A stretch of DNA of 64,000 nt from Gnetum montanum (GCA_015680685.1 MNCI01028269.1:108811-172810), one strand, 5' to 3'; shown: positions 10,931 to 23,633, numbered from the stretch's first letter. Notes: a model not told the origin generated them from the letters alone. Made by a program: numbers and translations.

Positions 10931-11468
10931 TGTCAAGTATAAAGCTAGCCATATTGAATTACTTTACTTGACCAACGTTGATGGGATAAAGGTACCAAGT
11001 TCACTTATGTTGAAGATGTAAAGGCATAAATAAGCTAAATTTTGTATTTATTCATTAGTTAAATACAATATATTTGGATATACCAAAGAAGAGGGGATTT
11101 GGTATTTATGAAACCAAGTATTACAGACATATCAACATGAACAATCTACAAAATTTCTATAATTATGAATGATCAATAAGTAATGGGGATGATGTATTAC
11201 TTCAAAAATCATAAAGTAATTATTGAAGCATATTTCAAATAACTTAGAAACCTTGTGTGTGTGCATGTGCACATGCATTTAATTGGTTGAGAGGCCAACT
11301 AGCTAACCAAAAGGGACCTTCTTGATCATGCTTTATTGTTGTTATTGTTGTTGGGGTCATAATGGCAAGAGGGAGCTTACAATCATGATAAATAATTTTT
11401 GTTGATCATAATGTGAAGGTGAGTTTTCCGATCACAAGAAATAATACAAATTAGTCATGAATCAAGAG

Positions 11469-12262
11469 TGATGAGTGGCAAGGTACCCCCTACACTCAAC
11501 CATACGAATACGAGCGTTTCACGCATAATCTGGTCGAACTCCGCAGACGGACTAGTTGTGGTATCTAGACAGTTACTCGTACATCGCAGTTCACTATCTT
11601 CCCTCTTGGACTAGTATTAGCTTTATCACGTATGATTTAGTCCAGAGTGAGGTGTATGATGTGTTCGTACACTAATGCTACTCCTGGGTATGATGGGAAA
11701 TAATATTAACTAAGCTAGGAGAGAGAGAGAGGGTGAGATAGAATCTAAACTAGCCTAAGTGCAATGAGCATCCGCTCCTTAATCATCCATACACATCTTG
11801 GACCTCATGCACGACTACCACTGGGATTACCAAGTGCATGGCCTAAGTACGTTACTGGGTTACCAAGTAGTCACACTTAAATGCTCGTGATTAAGTCGTA
11901 CTCATTCCGCGTTACTAGGAGATAAGGGTAGAGACATGTTAATGAAGAAAGTAGTAAATAACAATAACAATTAAATAAATAATTAAGCTAAGTGGATGCT
12001 TCAATGATGAAGTAATCTCGATCTTTATTGCCGATCATGTGTATGTCGAAGTACGTCACACTTAAATAAGGATGTTGTACAATTACAATCATCACACTGT
12101 AGGCATGCACTGGGAAAAAAGGGTTGAGAGGAAAAACTGACGTACTAAAAACTATTGAAAACTTAAACTTCAAAAACTCCCCTACTAAATTTGCCTACCT
12201 CTTATTTATAGATGAGGAGGCAGGCTACAATATCATGTATGTAATATCGTGTCTAGGCTACA
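11469..12262 (-). repeat. truncated LTR in inverse orientation
   Basis: On the minus strand this LTR ends ...CCACTCATCA at 11469. It carries the common GTATGGTTGAGTGTAGGGGGTAC block, a TATAAATA box (12203-12210) and a decayed GATATC array. It breaks off within the array near 12262, missing about 35 bp of the LTR start, and joins plus-strand ORF2-derived sequence. No partner LTR is present beside it. Confidence 0.75.
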
Positions 12263-12640
12263 AGAAAGCAGAGATCTGCTTAAAGGAGTTGCAACTTGAA
12301 GAAATGACAGAGTATATGGAACTAGCCAATCTCTGATATGTAAAGCTGGCAATGCTAACTACGAGACAGTAGTGGTTACTTACTGTATGAGGTCGAGTTC
12401 AAGCACCATAAGGACACCAAGAAAAAGCTTGAAACAACAAATGCTAAACTTGAAGTTAACAGGGCATGGTTCACTGATCAATGATCAATTGTTGAGAACT
12501 TGGCCAAGAGAATGAATGATTACCAGGAGCTAAAAGATGTAGTTAGAGCATTTGACATTGAGCATAAACAATTAGCTACTTGGTTCATCAATGGGGTGCA
12601 CAATTGGACTACAGCATCCAGAACTTACAATCCACCATCC
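12263..12640 (+). pseudogene. displaced ORF2 C-terminal fragment
   Basis: Reads EEMTEYMELANL, TNAKLEVNRAW and an ATWFINGVHNW-like stretch. This aligns with the ORF2 coiled coil and the WYVKANQMF region of E2 (6860-7250). It stands upstream of gag, whereas ORF2 lies downstream of gag in all other copies, so a recombination join is likely. Confidence 0.6.
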
Positions 12641-14937
12641 ATAATCTAAGTTTTGAAAAGAATGGATCCAATGACAAAGGGGAATCCAAGGAGGTGAGTA
12701 AGGGTAGGGATGTGGATAAGAAACTTAATCATGATTATGCCCTTGATCATTGAAGAGGGGGTAGTAGGCACCGTGATGGTGCTAGTCCTTCTTCCTTTTC
12801 ACCTTTGTCATCATCTTCCTATCCTGTCTTTGACTACAACCATAGGGGGCATGATCGTGATGGGGATAACAAACAGGACTGTGTTAATCAAAGGGACCAT
12901 CGGGCAAGTCAAGATCATGGGTGCAAGTAGTCAAGAGAGACCCATCACCATGAATGAAGGGGTAGAAGAGGACATCATCAACATTAGAATCAAGGCCTTG
13001 ATGAGCCTTTAGTTGCTACTCAAAGCATGCTCAACATTGCAGAGGCAACGTGAATTTCCACAAGGCATGTAATGGATAGTCAGATCAAGAGGCTAAACAT
13101 GAACAATATCCCTAGATTCAAAGGGGGATATAACTCATATCTGTAGGAGTTTCTTATAAACATAAACGAAAGCAACATCATCCCAACGCATGAGAGCATA
13201 ACTTACTCTATGACAATGAACCCCTACTAGCCACTACAAGCCTAACGCAAATACAAGAGGCTGTTCGAATCTCTCGTAGGCATCGTAAAGAGAGCCGCCT
13301 ACCTAGGCTCGATTTAAACAACTTTCTCAATTTCTCAGGAAGCTATGACTTAGATCCACAACAACATTTATAAGCCTTTTACAATGCCTATGCATGGAAC
13401 AACATTGATAATGGTTGGCAAAAACTCAAGCTCTTTCCTATGACACTCATTGGCCAAGTCAAAGTATGGTATAGATTGTTAAAACCAAATTCAATATGAC
13501 ATTGGCCAATAATGGTAGAACTCTTTGACAAAAGATATCAAACTTATGCAAGAGTGTCGGCCTTGAGGAAACAAATCCAAGAGTGGAAACAAGCACAACA
13601 TGAACCCTTGGACATGGCCTTAGAAAGATATTATGCACTATTAAACAATTGTCCAGGCCATGAGTTCTCCAAGGAAAGGCTAATGTACCATATAATTGAT
13701 GGGCTTCGTGATGAAACAAGAGATACCCTAGGAATGTATGCCCAAGGTCAACTATATGATCTACGAACCCATCAATTCCAAGAGCTTATTAAGCAGGTAG
13801 CAAAAGAAGAAGGAGAAATGGCTAAATGAGAGAATGTTGAAAAACATCAATAGGACTAAAGTCTCAACTTAACAGAGGTCCATAATCACAAAAAGGAGAA
13901 ATCAACTTATCTCAAGGAGGAAGAACCATCTTTGCTAGTACAAAAATCATTAGAGGAACTCAAGACAAAGTTCAATAAGATGTTGGAATGAACGCATAAA
14001 AAGTATGGAGAATATATTGATATTATTGGAGATAGAGTTTTGACAACCTGAGAAGTAGGACAAAGTATCATTAGACAATCAGAAAGAAGGGATGAGGAAG
14101 ATAAGGGCTTAACTGCCAATCATACGTATGAATGTAACATTTTCCTGTATGATCACCCCAAGGGCCAATGCCCAATCTTGTTACATTTATATAAGCATTG
14201 GGAAAGCACATTACACCTAGAGTTCATATAGATATATTGTGTTCAATCACAGTGATAACAATCCCAATTGTGGGGGAAACCATTCCTAAACTAGAGACAC
14301 CCTTCTAATCATCTGAATCTAAATGCTTAATTAGTTCAACATCCTATTTCCCCAACTAGGTCAACATACTCTATCTCAGCACATTATCATTCTCCTCAAT
14401 ACTATCAGTCCATGTCTTCAACACAACCATCGCCTTGTGTACCTTACACTTCTCCTAAATATCAACATTCTCATCCTTTCTCTCCTTCTACATCGCCACC
14501 AACTATTCTTGATGTGTTTTCATCATAGTAACAACCCACGAACGTTACTTGTGCTACTATTACTAATAGCAGTGAGAGACCTCATTGACATTGAAAGCAT
14601 CCCTTCTTTAGATATGATCGTACGAAGTGACAACACAATTCCGAGGCCGCTACATTCTCCAACTCAGCACAAGTCCAACACTGTGGTGCACCCTTCTCCT
14701 CGAACTCAATGCCTCGTGTTACTTCATCAGGGCCACCAATTAACACTCCAACAACCATACGGCCCAATGAATATGGCCATGGAGAGCGACATCCTGATCC
14801 CTGCATGCCATCTTACAGTCCCAAATATCATAGTGGATCAACGTTTTATCTGGGAACCATATCTTATAAACTACCCCACCATGCTTACTATGATCAAGTG
14901 TGTGAACCCCAATGGGGTAAGTGTGACTGAATTTTGA
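12640..14937 (+). pseudogene. E3 gag, decayed
   Basis: An Arg/His/Asp-rich N-terminal region (SHRDGASPSSF-like) is followed by two versions of the segment before the core: NIPRFKGGYN near 13115, and LDLNNFLNFSGSYDLDPQQHL near 13310-13375. The retrotransposon gag core (13512-13829) is intact for 105 codons: EPLDMALERYYALLNNCPGHEF, IDGLRDETRDTLGMYAQGQL and LIKQVAKEEGE. A charged linker (13830-14150) includes the HPKGQCPILL motif shared with E6. A Pro/Ser/Tyr-rich tail follows. No DSG/DTG protease motif was found up to 15010, unlike E4, E5 and E6. Gag would form the virus-like particle. Confidence 0.75.
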
Positions 14938-16020
14938 TATTCCCAACATGCAAGGATCCTCATCTTTCATTTTTTAATCCTCACCATGCTCAACCATTTA
15001 GTTATGGGGGATGTTCCCCATTCTAATAACAAGCAGGATTAATAAATATTTTTCATTTTCTTTCATTTTACAATTTTTTGTTTTCTAGTTTTTCATTTTT
15101 CAAATTCTTGTTGTATTCTTTTCTCTTTTTATCTTTTCATCTTTTTACAAGTAATCTCATCTATGAATAAAACATGCATGTAGCTCGTTGGTTGAGGTGT
15201 GTTCTATGTTATCGAGTCTCGGGTGATTGATTATTTGGACAGTAAGCCCATTACACCCACTCATCCATTCTACCAATAAGAGGTTTTGTTCAAAGGTACA
15301 GTGATATTCTTGACATTCTTAAAACTTAAAATTAATTTTGTGTTCATTGTACCTCGAATGAAGAGGGATGGATCAAGCAGGAATGATTAGGGTGTGACAT
15401 CAAGGGATGCGGATTCTCTTTGGTAACGTTTGTGAGAGTTATCACGCAATGTGGTTGTACTAAGATCCTTGAAGATCTAACACAAAATGGGAGTAAGAGT
15501 AATCAAAAGGCACTTAAAAATTCAATGTTGTTCTAGGGGGTCCCACTAGAAAGACATGCACCCATGCCTTAAGGTTGGTGGCTTCTCTAGATTTAGCATT
15601 CATTCATCCAAGAAAAAAACAAAAAAAGGTGCCACAAAGCCAAAATCACTCCTCCCTTGAACAAAATGCCAAGTTATCGTATGCCTTGTTGTTTTGGTAC
15701 TCTCATAGTCAAACAATGTGGTGTCACTGATCAGAGGAATGGACTTGGTCCCAATCTTGGAATGATGGGTTAATAACACATTAATCATGCTTTACACACA
15801 AAATTCACTATGCCCTAGGTCAGTTACCTCATGTCCCAATCTCTACAATCCTTTCTAAAATCTGTCTCATCTCACTGTTCATGTAATTGTAGTTCGTGTC
15901 TTGTGTAGCATAGAATTTTGACCTCACCCCGGTGATAATTACATGTGTGTGTTTTGTGAAACTAGTGTGGATTACATTTAACCCTTCTAGTGCCCATAGA
16001 CACATTTAAGTGTGGTTACA

Positions 16021-16066
16021 CAAGGGCATTATAGGTTGGAACCTACTTTGGGGAGGACCCACTTGC
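16021..16066 (+). promoter_or_regulatory. conserved non-coding block (E3 copy)
   Basis: CAAGGGCATTATAGGTTGG..CTACTTTGGGGAGGACCCACTTG. Same block as in E2, E4, E5 and E6 at the matching place. Confidence 0.6.
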
Positions 16067-16374
16067 GTAATTTTTGGAATTTTCACTCATAACACATCTT
16101 CCACACATCCTTTATTACCCTCAGCATATTTTCAACGATGTTCTTTCCCTCATTACTACCCCTTTGATTCAAACGTTCCTATGAACCATTACATAGCCTT
16201 TTTCTCTCCCTTACCACCTGAGGTCCTTATTGATACATTCCACACCATCATAATTATTCATGCCTTTAGAACTAGTTAAATTACCTTGGAACACTTTAAC
16301 ACTTGTCCATATGTCCTTAACTTCCATCGTAATTTCAAGAAAATCTTAAAAATTCGGTATCTTTTATTATGCCC

Positions 16375-16419
16375 TAATATCGATAGGTCGTGATATTGCA
16401 TCCTACAAAACTATATATA
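16375..16419 (+). promoter_or_regulatory. E3 internal promoter-like array
   Basis: ATATCGATAGG and CGTGATATTGCATCC precede CTATATATACG (TATA at 16412-16419). The array is weaker than in E2 but at the same distance from ORF2. It mirrors the LTR arrangement of palindromes followed by a TATA box. Confidence 0.45.
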
Positions 16420-16826
16420 CGTAACCCCCTGCGTTACTTAACATCATTTTTAACTATTCATGTGGGGGAAGTCTTTTAAATTTTTCTCTACGACTTGCAA
16501 CTAAGCATCCTTTGCTTTCCTATCCATAACTCGCCTGATAGCCCTCAAATTTTCATTCTGTTTGGACCTACTTGAACTCGGACTGTTCAGCTTAGTTGTG
16601 GGGGAGTAGCACACACCGAATAGCGCATAACTTTTTTGAAATTTATCATTGCCCGAAGGGCATTAGGAAGGGTAATTAGCTATGAAATTAAGGATAAGTG
16701 TGTCAAAAACAATTTCATCCCCTTAGTTACACCAAAAAATTTAATTTGGAAACCACCTAAGCAAAAAGGACTAAATATTATAATCTTTCAGGAAACATCA
16801 CATGGAGATAAAATAAATTCATTAAG

Positions 16827-16881
16827 GTACAACCTAACTTTGGAAACAACATTAATAATGATTGGCCCTATGTGATTGCAG
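16827..16881 (+). other. predicted 55-nt mini-intron ending at the ORF2 ATG (E3)
   Basis: Donor TTAAG|GTACAACC, branch-like ACATTAATAATG, acceptor GTGATTGCAG directly followed by ATGGCC. Same length as in E2. Confidence 0.6.
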
Positions 16882-19637
16882 ATGGCCCTAAAACGTGGAC
16901 AACAGGAAGGTCCTGCTCAAGGTGGGAGCAAACGACCTAGGAGAGGTGAAGCACAAGTTCCTATTGGATAGCATGCAGAGTAGGAGGAACAATCATTTAG
17001 CATCCACCAAGAATACCCTTCTACTGTAAAATCAAGGTAGGTGGAAGGAGGAGCTATTGCAGTGCCCGAACAGGGACATATCACATTGCCCCAAGGTTGT
17101 GTTCAGGCTATTCATGAAAGGTCCATATTCACTACGGTGATTGTGGAATTAAATTTTAAATCTCTCACAGAATTCTCTCTAGAGGCCGTTAGGGACCACT
17201 TTAAAGGGTCCCCATTATGGCCTATCCTCTCTGAAAGTCGTGCCTGGTACTTAGAGGAAACGTACCAATTTTGGCACAACAAGGAACAAGGCACCATAGT
17301 TAATATTTGTGGTGTGACAATCAATTTCTCTATTCAGGCCATTTCAAAAGTATTAAACCTTCCAAATATAGGTTCAAAGGTTTCTCAGTTTTCTACCCAT
17401 TTAGACCCTGATGCATGATGAGTGTGGTTGGAAATGGCGTATGGCAAGGAAGATAAGACGTTTGGGGAGTTGATGACGGAAGAAAGGATTTACTTCAAAA
17501 TGGGAACTTATCACCTCTTCCCCACAAAGGGGTTAAAAAGAATTTCAACATATGGGGCTAGAGGATGTGTAGTGTTGATGGGAAAGGTTAATGCTAACCT
17601 ACCTCATCTATATTTTATGGAGATCCTAAGGCGGTTTGAGGAATGAAAGATATGGAAGCTTGTATTACCCTTCCCTTGTGTTATCAAGAAGCTGTGTAGA
17701 GATGTTGGTATCAAAGGATACATCAATGATGTCCTCCAAAAAGCCCAAAATGCTTCATATGCTGAACTACTAAAGCCACCAACTGCAAGGAAAATCATTG
17801 GTGAGATGTTGTGTCCAGAATAAGAAAAGGAATAAACGGTAGGGCCAACTGCAACCCAACCTGCAGGACCCAGCCAACAACAAGAAGTAGGGCATAGCAC
17901 GAGCTAGCAGGATCAACCGCTACCACCATAAGATTACAAATTATCGATGAGTCATCTCTGGGCCATCATTGAGATGGTCAGTTGGGGAATTCATGATGAT
18001 GCAAATCTCTTCCATGTCATCGACGATGCTATACAAGCCACAGTTTCTTTGGATCGCGCAAGGGGTGAAGTGTCATTCCATACAAGAGGAGGGAAGAGCA
18101 CTTGGTCACAACAGATCTTAGGGAATGCTGCATCTTTTCAAGTGCAATTAGAAACTGGTGAAGGGACCACAATGGTGGTCATGCAGCACTAGGATGCAAT
18201 AGAAGCCACAGAAGTGGTCGCAGATCATATTAAGGAATCACTCAATGTACCTGTTGTGTCACTAATAGACCTTATAGGAGCATAGGATGCTCAAACTCTA
18301 GCTAGAACCTCAATGACTCCTACAGAACATGAGGATGTACTTGATCGATTGCTACAAATAGGATAGGTAATGATCTCCATGTTTGACATCCCTTAGGATG
18401 TTACAGCAATTCAATTAGACCTCATTTCCACCAAGGGGAAGTTGTTCTTGACAGAGATGAGGGTCGAGCACGCTGAAGCAGAGGTGCAAAAATTACAAGA
18501 AAGGCTTGTGGCCCTACAGAATCATTCACAATTTGTTCCATAGACCAGCTTGACATTTTCAAAATTGAGCAACTGACAAAACTATTGACAAAGAATAAGA
18601 AGGTGGCAAAAGAAAAAGAGAAGGATGTTTGGGATGCCTCTGTAGCACAAGCGCAAACTTATGTGCATACCAAGGCACTCAAGGCCTTATAAGAGGAAAA
18701 CAAGTAGCTTGTTGTTGACAACCTTTAGTTGACCTTTGTGGAGAAGCAAAAGAATGTTCTTGAAGAACATTTTCAATAGTTCTGAGAACAACTAATCTAG
18801 GTTAACCAGGACATGAACCATCTAGCCAAGGAAAATCGAACCCTCTTGTTGGAGGAGGTACACGCCATCCATCAGAAGATGGCTATTAAAATAAGCGTGT
18901 GGTAGAATGAGGCTAAATGACATGAAAAGCTAAAGGAGTACTTTTAGGACCAAGTGGGGATGTATAAATAGATCATTTAGAAGGTGATCCATATGGCCAA
19001 GGCCCACATCAATGCTATCAATGCTCAACACACTGACTGGTGGGCCATATTAGACACATATGCATTTGCCTACTAGGTAGAAGTTAAGAATCAAGACCTG
19101 CAAAATTAGGACCTTACAAAATACATGGAGTTGGTAGACCTGCGGTATGCCAACCTTACCATGTTAACAGCAGGATGCCCGAGAATAGATCTTGAGCAAT
19201 AGGTAGCCACCACCTACATCAAATATAAAATAGAATTTGCAAAACGCAAGAAGATATTGCAAAAATTAGAGGTTGAAAATTCTGAACTTGAGGTGGTTAA
19301 AGCAAGCTACCATGGACAAAAAGGTGTTGCAATGGACTTGGCTCAATGGCTTGCAAATTTTCAAGAATACAGAGACAAAGCTAGAGCCTACGAGGAGGAA
19401 TGATAGGTGTTTGTGACTTGGTATGTCAAGGAAAATCAAATGTTTCCATAGCTACCCTGCCCATGGGAGGTGTCGACTCCATCAAACATTGGAACATTAG
19501 CATGGACAGCACAGGATCGCCGAACCAAAGAGGGAAAACTCTAGGCCATACTTCAACACCATCGAGTCCCAAGACCTGGAGCACAAGACAAAGGAATGGC
19601 ATCCATGGAGGAGCCATTGCCACCAAGAACTACATGA
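16882..19637 (+). pseudogene. E3 ORF2: basic N-terminus, globular domain, coiled coil, decayed
   Basis: The best-preserved ORF2 here. ATG follows the splice acceptor. Residues 1-25 are basic (LKRGQQEGPAQGG, KRPRRGE). The globular region runs through VIVELNFKSLTEFSLEAV, GSPLWPIL, WYLEETYQFWHN, INFSIQAISKVLNLPN, YHLFPTKGLKRISTYGARG and LPFPCVIKKLCRDVGI. This order resembles the plant 'putative plant transposon protein' domain. A Gln/Pro linker, a second conserved segment (DANLFHVIDDAIQATVSLDRA; SFQVQLETGEGTTMVVMQ) and a long coiled coil follow. It ends MEEPLPPRTT then TGA (19635-19637). More than ten stops interrupt it. Possible roles (structural, Gag partner, nuclear import) are speculative. 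Confidence 0.72.
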
Positions 19638-19828
19638 GTTCCATCAATTTTGTAGCTATAGGATTTTCTTTTGCATTCTTTATGTTGTGTCTCAATTTTG
19701 TTCTGATTCCACACTGTGGCATGAATCCATTCTCACCAATTAATAGTTTCATACCTATCCACTCTGTAATTAATAGAGCTTGTTCTCACTTTAACTCGAG
19801 GACGAGTTTTCATTCAATCGTGGGGGTA

Positions 19829-20683
19829 TGATGAATTATCATTTTGTTGACCACGATATCGCAGTTATGATATAGCGTACGCGATACCACGTATTCGATA
19901 TCGTAACCTAGACACGATACGCGATATCGTAGCCTATCTCCTCATCTATAAATAAGAGGTAGACAAATCTGGTAGGCAGTTTTTAGAGTTATTAAGTTTA
20001 AGTCTTCAATAAGTTTTTAGTACATTAGTTTTCTTCTCAACCCTTTTCTCCTAGTGCATGCCCATAGTGTGGTGATGATAATTGTACGACATCCTTATTC
20101 AAGTGTGATGTACTTGGACACGCACATGACTGGAAATAAAGATTGAGATTACTTCATCATTGCAACATCCACTTAGCTTAATTATTTATTTAATTTTTAT
20201 TTATTGCTTTCTTAGTTAATATCTCTTCACCCTTATCTCCTAGTAACACAGAATGAGTACGACTTAATCACGAGCATTCAAGTGTGACTACTTGGTAACC
20301 CAATAGCGTACTTAGGCCATGTGCTTGGTAATCCCAGTAGTACTCATGCATGAGGTCCAAGATGTGTACGGATGATTGAGGAATGGATGCTCATCGCACT
20401 TAGGCTAGTTAGATTCTCTCTCACCCTCTCTCTCCTAGCTTAGTTCATATTATTTTCCATTATCTCTAGGAGTAGCATTAGTATAGGAACACATCATACA
20501 CCTCATTCTAGACTAAACCATATGTGAAAAAGCTAATACTAGTCCAGGTGGGAAGACAGCAAACTATGATTTACGAGTAACTATCTAGATACCATAACTA
20601 GCCCATTTGTGGAGTTCGACTGAATCATGCATGAAATGCTCGTATTCGTATGGTTTAGTGTAGGGGTACCTCACCACTCATCA
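19829..20683 (+). repeat. 3' LTR of E3
   Basis: Begins TGATGAATTATC after CAATCGTGGGGGTA and ends CCACTCATCA (855 bp). It carries at least four GATATC-type palindromes, TATAAATA at 19947-19954, and the shared GTACTTGGACACGCACATGAC and GTATGGTTTAGTGTAGGGGTACC blocks. Confidence 0.88.
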
Positions 20684-20987
20684 GTTAGGATAGTTAGTTA
20701 TTGATCAACAATTAGATTAAGTTAGATTGATTATAAATTACGTTTCAACCTATTCTTAATCGTAGACAAATAAACTATAAAATAATAAAGAATCATGCAT
20801 CTCAATTTTGCTTAACCATACAATTAAGCTCCATAATTATAGTTGAGAAGACAATGATTGTCACAATTAGATTCCACATCTTAAAATCGGTATACTTGAG
20901 AACTTAAGGTCTAGGGAATTCAATCGGATTGTGCGTGAATGCTTGTGATTCATATGGTTAGGTGTAGGGGTACCTTGCTGCTCATCA
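20684..20987 (+). repeat. 3' end of an older LTR split by E3
   Basis: After E3 the sequence resumes with GTTAGGATAG and later matches LTR 3' words: CATGCATCTCA, CTTAACCATACAA, GAAGACAATGATTG, ATCGGATTGTGCGTGAATGCTTG, and GGTGTAGGGGTACC..GCTCATCA. It is more decayed than 8388-8644 and differs from it, so the two are separate host LTRs. Confidence 0.55.
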
Positions 20988-22611
20988 ACACCATATAAGA
21001 TAATAGTTGCTATTGTGTGAAATTCCACCTTCAAATTTACAGATGTTCTTTTATCATATAGAACACCACTACCCTATCTCCATTTTGATCATCCTTCATC
21101 AATTCTATTTCTTGTATCTTTATCAATTTCACCATAAGTTAATAAAAACATTAAATCAATAAGTAATAAATTAATTTATTTATAAATATATTTAATTAAA
21201 TAAATAAGAATAAAATAATACATCATATACTTAAAATAAAAATGTAATTATATGTTTTAAATTTTTCTAAGTATTTTTTAAACATGTTTTTATTTTTAAT
21301 GAAATTTAATTTTTTTAAAAATTATATGTTATTTTGTGCAATCATAATTAAAATAAAATAGAATATTAATAATTAAAATTTTTTCATAATTGATATATAT
21401 ATATAACTATTACAAATGTAATTATTTTTAAAAAATTAAAATCATAATTTTTAATATCATAGTTTATAATAATATTAATATAAATAATTTACTTAATTAG
21501 CTTAGTTATATCTTAACCTTGTCCCAATAAAATGGGTTATCTATATGAGTTCTTTTTCATCATTTTCCTCTATGAAGAACTAGATCTTTGTTTATTTGTA
21601 GTTTCTTCAAATCATCTTTAATAGTTTTAAAATCTTTAGATTTCTTTCTTTTCCATCTTATTTCCTAGATGCAAGCAATGTTGATTTTTTGTCTTTTCTT
21701 AGCATCAATAATTTCAAAGGCTGAAAATTATCATCCAATATCTCTACTACTAGACGCACTCCTTTATCCACACCCATTCCTAATGTGAAAATCCTTGTCT
21801 ACTTTCCATAACATTCAAGTGATGATGTTATGCCTAATTTCTAAAGGATATCATAGCAAGCCCTTTCCTATTTTCCACAACAACCGAACCTTCTGACTAC
21901 TACACATTGTATTTAGAGAGTACTCTAGCATTTGCAAAATTTGAAAAAAGAACTCATCCATGAGTTTTAGCATGGTTTTATAGCTAGCTACCAACTTGAT
22001 GCTAATCCTTTCTCTTTTATATCTAGGCTTACTATCGATATATATATAATGAGATGCTAGCCTTGTGATAAGACTCTTGGAAGCTCTAAGTCATGACTTT
22101 AATTTTGGTGAGTAGTGCTGAGTTATAAAGTTCTAATTAGACAATATATCTTAATATGTCCCTATTTTAGCAAATTCAATTTTTTTTCTAGTGTATCTAA
22201 TTTTTGTCTCTTTGATTTTTATCGAATATATTTAATCCTTCTAAAATTCCCTTATGGAAAAATCTAACTTACCTCTAATTTCTTAAACAAATGCCAAAAT
22301 TTTTGTTTTTGTACTTAATCTATTAATTTTTATTAATTTTAAGAATGTAAATTCACAAGTTGGTGAGCAAAAATTGGAGACATATTCTTCTACTAATGTT
22401 AATGCAACTAAAACACCGAATTTTGTTCTTCTTAATAATGTATACGAGTCATTGGTAGCTAATCTTACAATATGATATGTATTCATTTTATTTTTAGATT
22501 AATTTTCTCATAATTAGAGTTTTTCTTCATAGTTAAATGATGTGATACAAAAACATGGCATTCAAATCGTTTATGCTAACTATTATTCTCATTTTTTTCC
22601 TACTTAGTGAC
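20988..22611. other. AT-rich intergenic DNA
   Basis: Very AT-rich (21130-21500), with no credible gene. Near 21510-21560 the phrase CTTGTCCCAATAAAATGGGTTATCTATATGAGTT resembles the degenerate 'TCCCAA..TGGGGTCGGCTATATGAATC' motif common in plant RTE-type LINE and SINE 3' regions. Near 22050-22090 the minus strand carries a block like the SINE-like hairpin at 10605. Both are weak. Confidence 0.35.
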
Positions 22612-23458
22612 TGATGAGTGGCGAGATACCCCTACACTCAACCATATGAATACAAGCGTAGCATGCGTGATCCGGTCAAACTTCGTAGACTAAGTGCCTA
22701 CACACCCCATGGAACACTTAGGGTTAATCATTCGTTGTCTTCCCAGACTTACTTGTAGTTGTCACGGTGTATGGTTAAGTAAGTCCAAGGTATATGATTT
22801 TTATATCTTTTTATGTTTTTTTCTCCTATGCTGAAAAGGTGAAGGGTTGAGAAACTAATTACTAACTATAACTAATGAACTAAGTCTAAATTAACTAGCA
22901 TTAGCATCCGTTCCCACTTACTATACACACCCTAAACCGATGCAACCGTGGCTACCAAATGCTAATCGTTGCTGGGATCACCACGCGTAATGCATGTGCT
23001 CAAAGTGGTTGTACTGAGGCACTTAACTAGGAGAAAAGGGTTGAGAAGGAAAATAGTAAATAAAAGATAATAAATAATAGTAATAAATAATAATAATAAA
23101 ATCCTATTCCATGCACTACAAAGTTTATCCAAAAAGCTCATCTTTATTGCCGTACACAAACTTGTGTTCAGGTACAATGTTTGCTCGAATAAAGATCCAT
23201 TCACTTTGGGACTCCTACTGCAGGCACATGAAAATATTCTATCTCTAGAGTGATCAATTTGCCAGAGTTTCCCTACTGTCTAGCCTAGGATGAGGAAATA
23301 AGGGAGAGCCACCTCTTATTTATAGATATAACGACGCACTGCGATATTGCGTACGCAATATCGTAGGGGAGGATGCGATATCGTGTACGCGATATCGCGA
23401 GGGATGCGATATCGCGATGGTCGCAATATCGCAGCCCATGCGATATCCTATCCCATCA
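22612..23458 (-). repeat. 3' LTR of E6
   Basis: 847 bp. On the minus strand it starts TGATGGGATAGG after the purine tract AGTCATGGGGGTA and ends GCCACTCATCA. The first ~120 bp carry a dense GATATCGC array (GCGATATCGCG repeated), followed by TATAAATA (23324-23317) and the E5-like leader with CCTGCAGTAGGAGTCC. Confidence 0.88.
23317..23450 (-). promoter_or_regulatory. E6 LTR promoter array
   Basis: At least seven GATATC, GATATTGC or CAATATC palindromic words, mostly inside GCGATATCGC, precede the TATA box. It is the densest array in the window. Confidence 0.7.
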
Positions 23459-23633
23459 TACCCCCATGACTAAATGAAAACTCGTCCTTGAATTCTTTAC
23501 AATAATATCGAGAAGGTATGGGATTATTGACTCAAATGAAACTAATGAGATGACATGTGAACGAATCATCATTACAAGACACAAAAAAACTAGTGTTCAG
23601 GACAACAAGGGTGAACACCTTATTACATTGACA

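Larger units (their letters stand above)
10311..11468. other. AT-rich intergenic DNA with small repeats
   Basis: No gene is seen. It contains a 12-bp inverted repeat (10605-10665), a pair of 70-bp direct repeats (10731 and 10861) and a short TTGTTG run near 11336. A GTGTGTGCATGTGCACATGCATTT alternating purine-pyrimidine stretch lies near 11255-11280. Confidence 0.5.
14938..16826 (+). other. E3 non-coding spacer between gag and ORF2
   Basis: No coding sequence is seen. From left to right: a polypurine-like GTTATGGGGGATG at 15001, T-rich tracts (15050-15160), GA/AC-rich stretches, the conserved block at 16021-16066, the promoter-like array and TATA at 16375-16419, a second polypurine-like TTGTGGGGGAG at 16596, and the mini-intron donor at 16827. 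It is collinear with E2 2830-4558. Confidence 0.6.
12263..20683 (+). mobile_element. E3: gag/ORF2-type LTR retrotransposon, 5' end rearranged
   Basis: From left to right: an out-of-place piece of ORF2 coiled coil, gag with a partly duplicated segment, a Pro/Ser/Tyr-rich region without a recognisable protease, a spacer with conserved block and promoter-like array, a mini-intron, ORF2, the polypurine tract (19816-19828) and the 3' LTR. No 5' LTR or primer site is seen. It is collinear with E2 from 14897 onward. It is inserted in another LTR, which continues at 20684. Confidence 0.75.

Noticed and set aside
4383-16680. AGG|GTAATTAGCTAT in E2 (4383) and E3 (16670) as the donor for the ORF2 leader intron
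   Set aside because: It is shared by these two copies only and has no counterpart in E4, E5 or E6. The AAG|GTAY site 55-63 nt before the ATG is present in all five.
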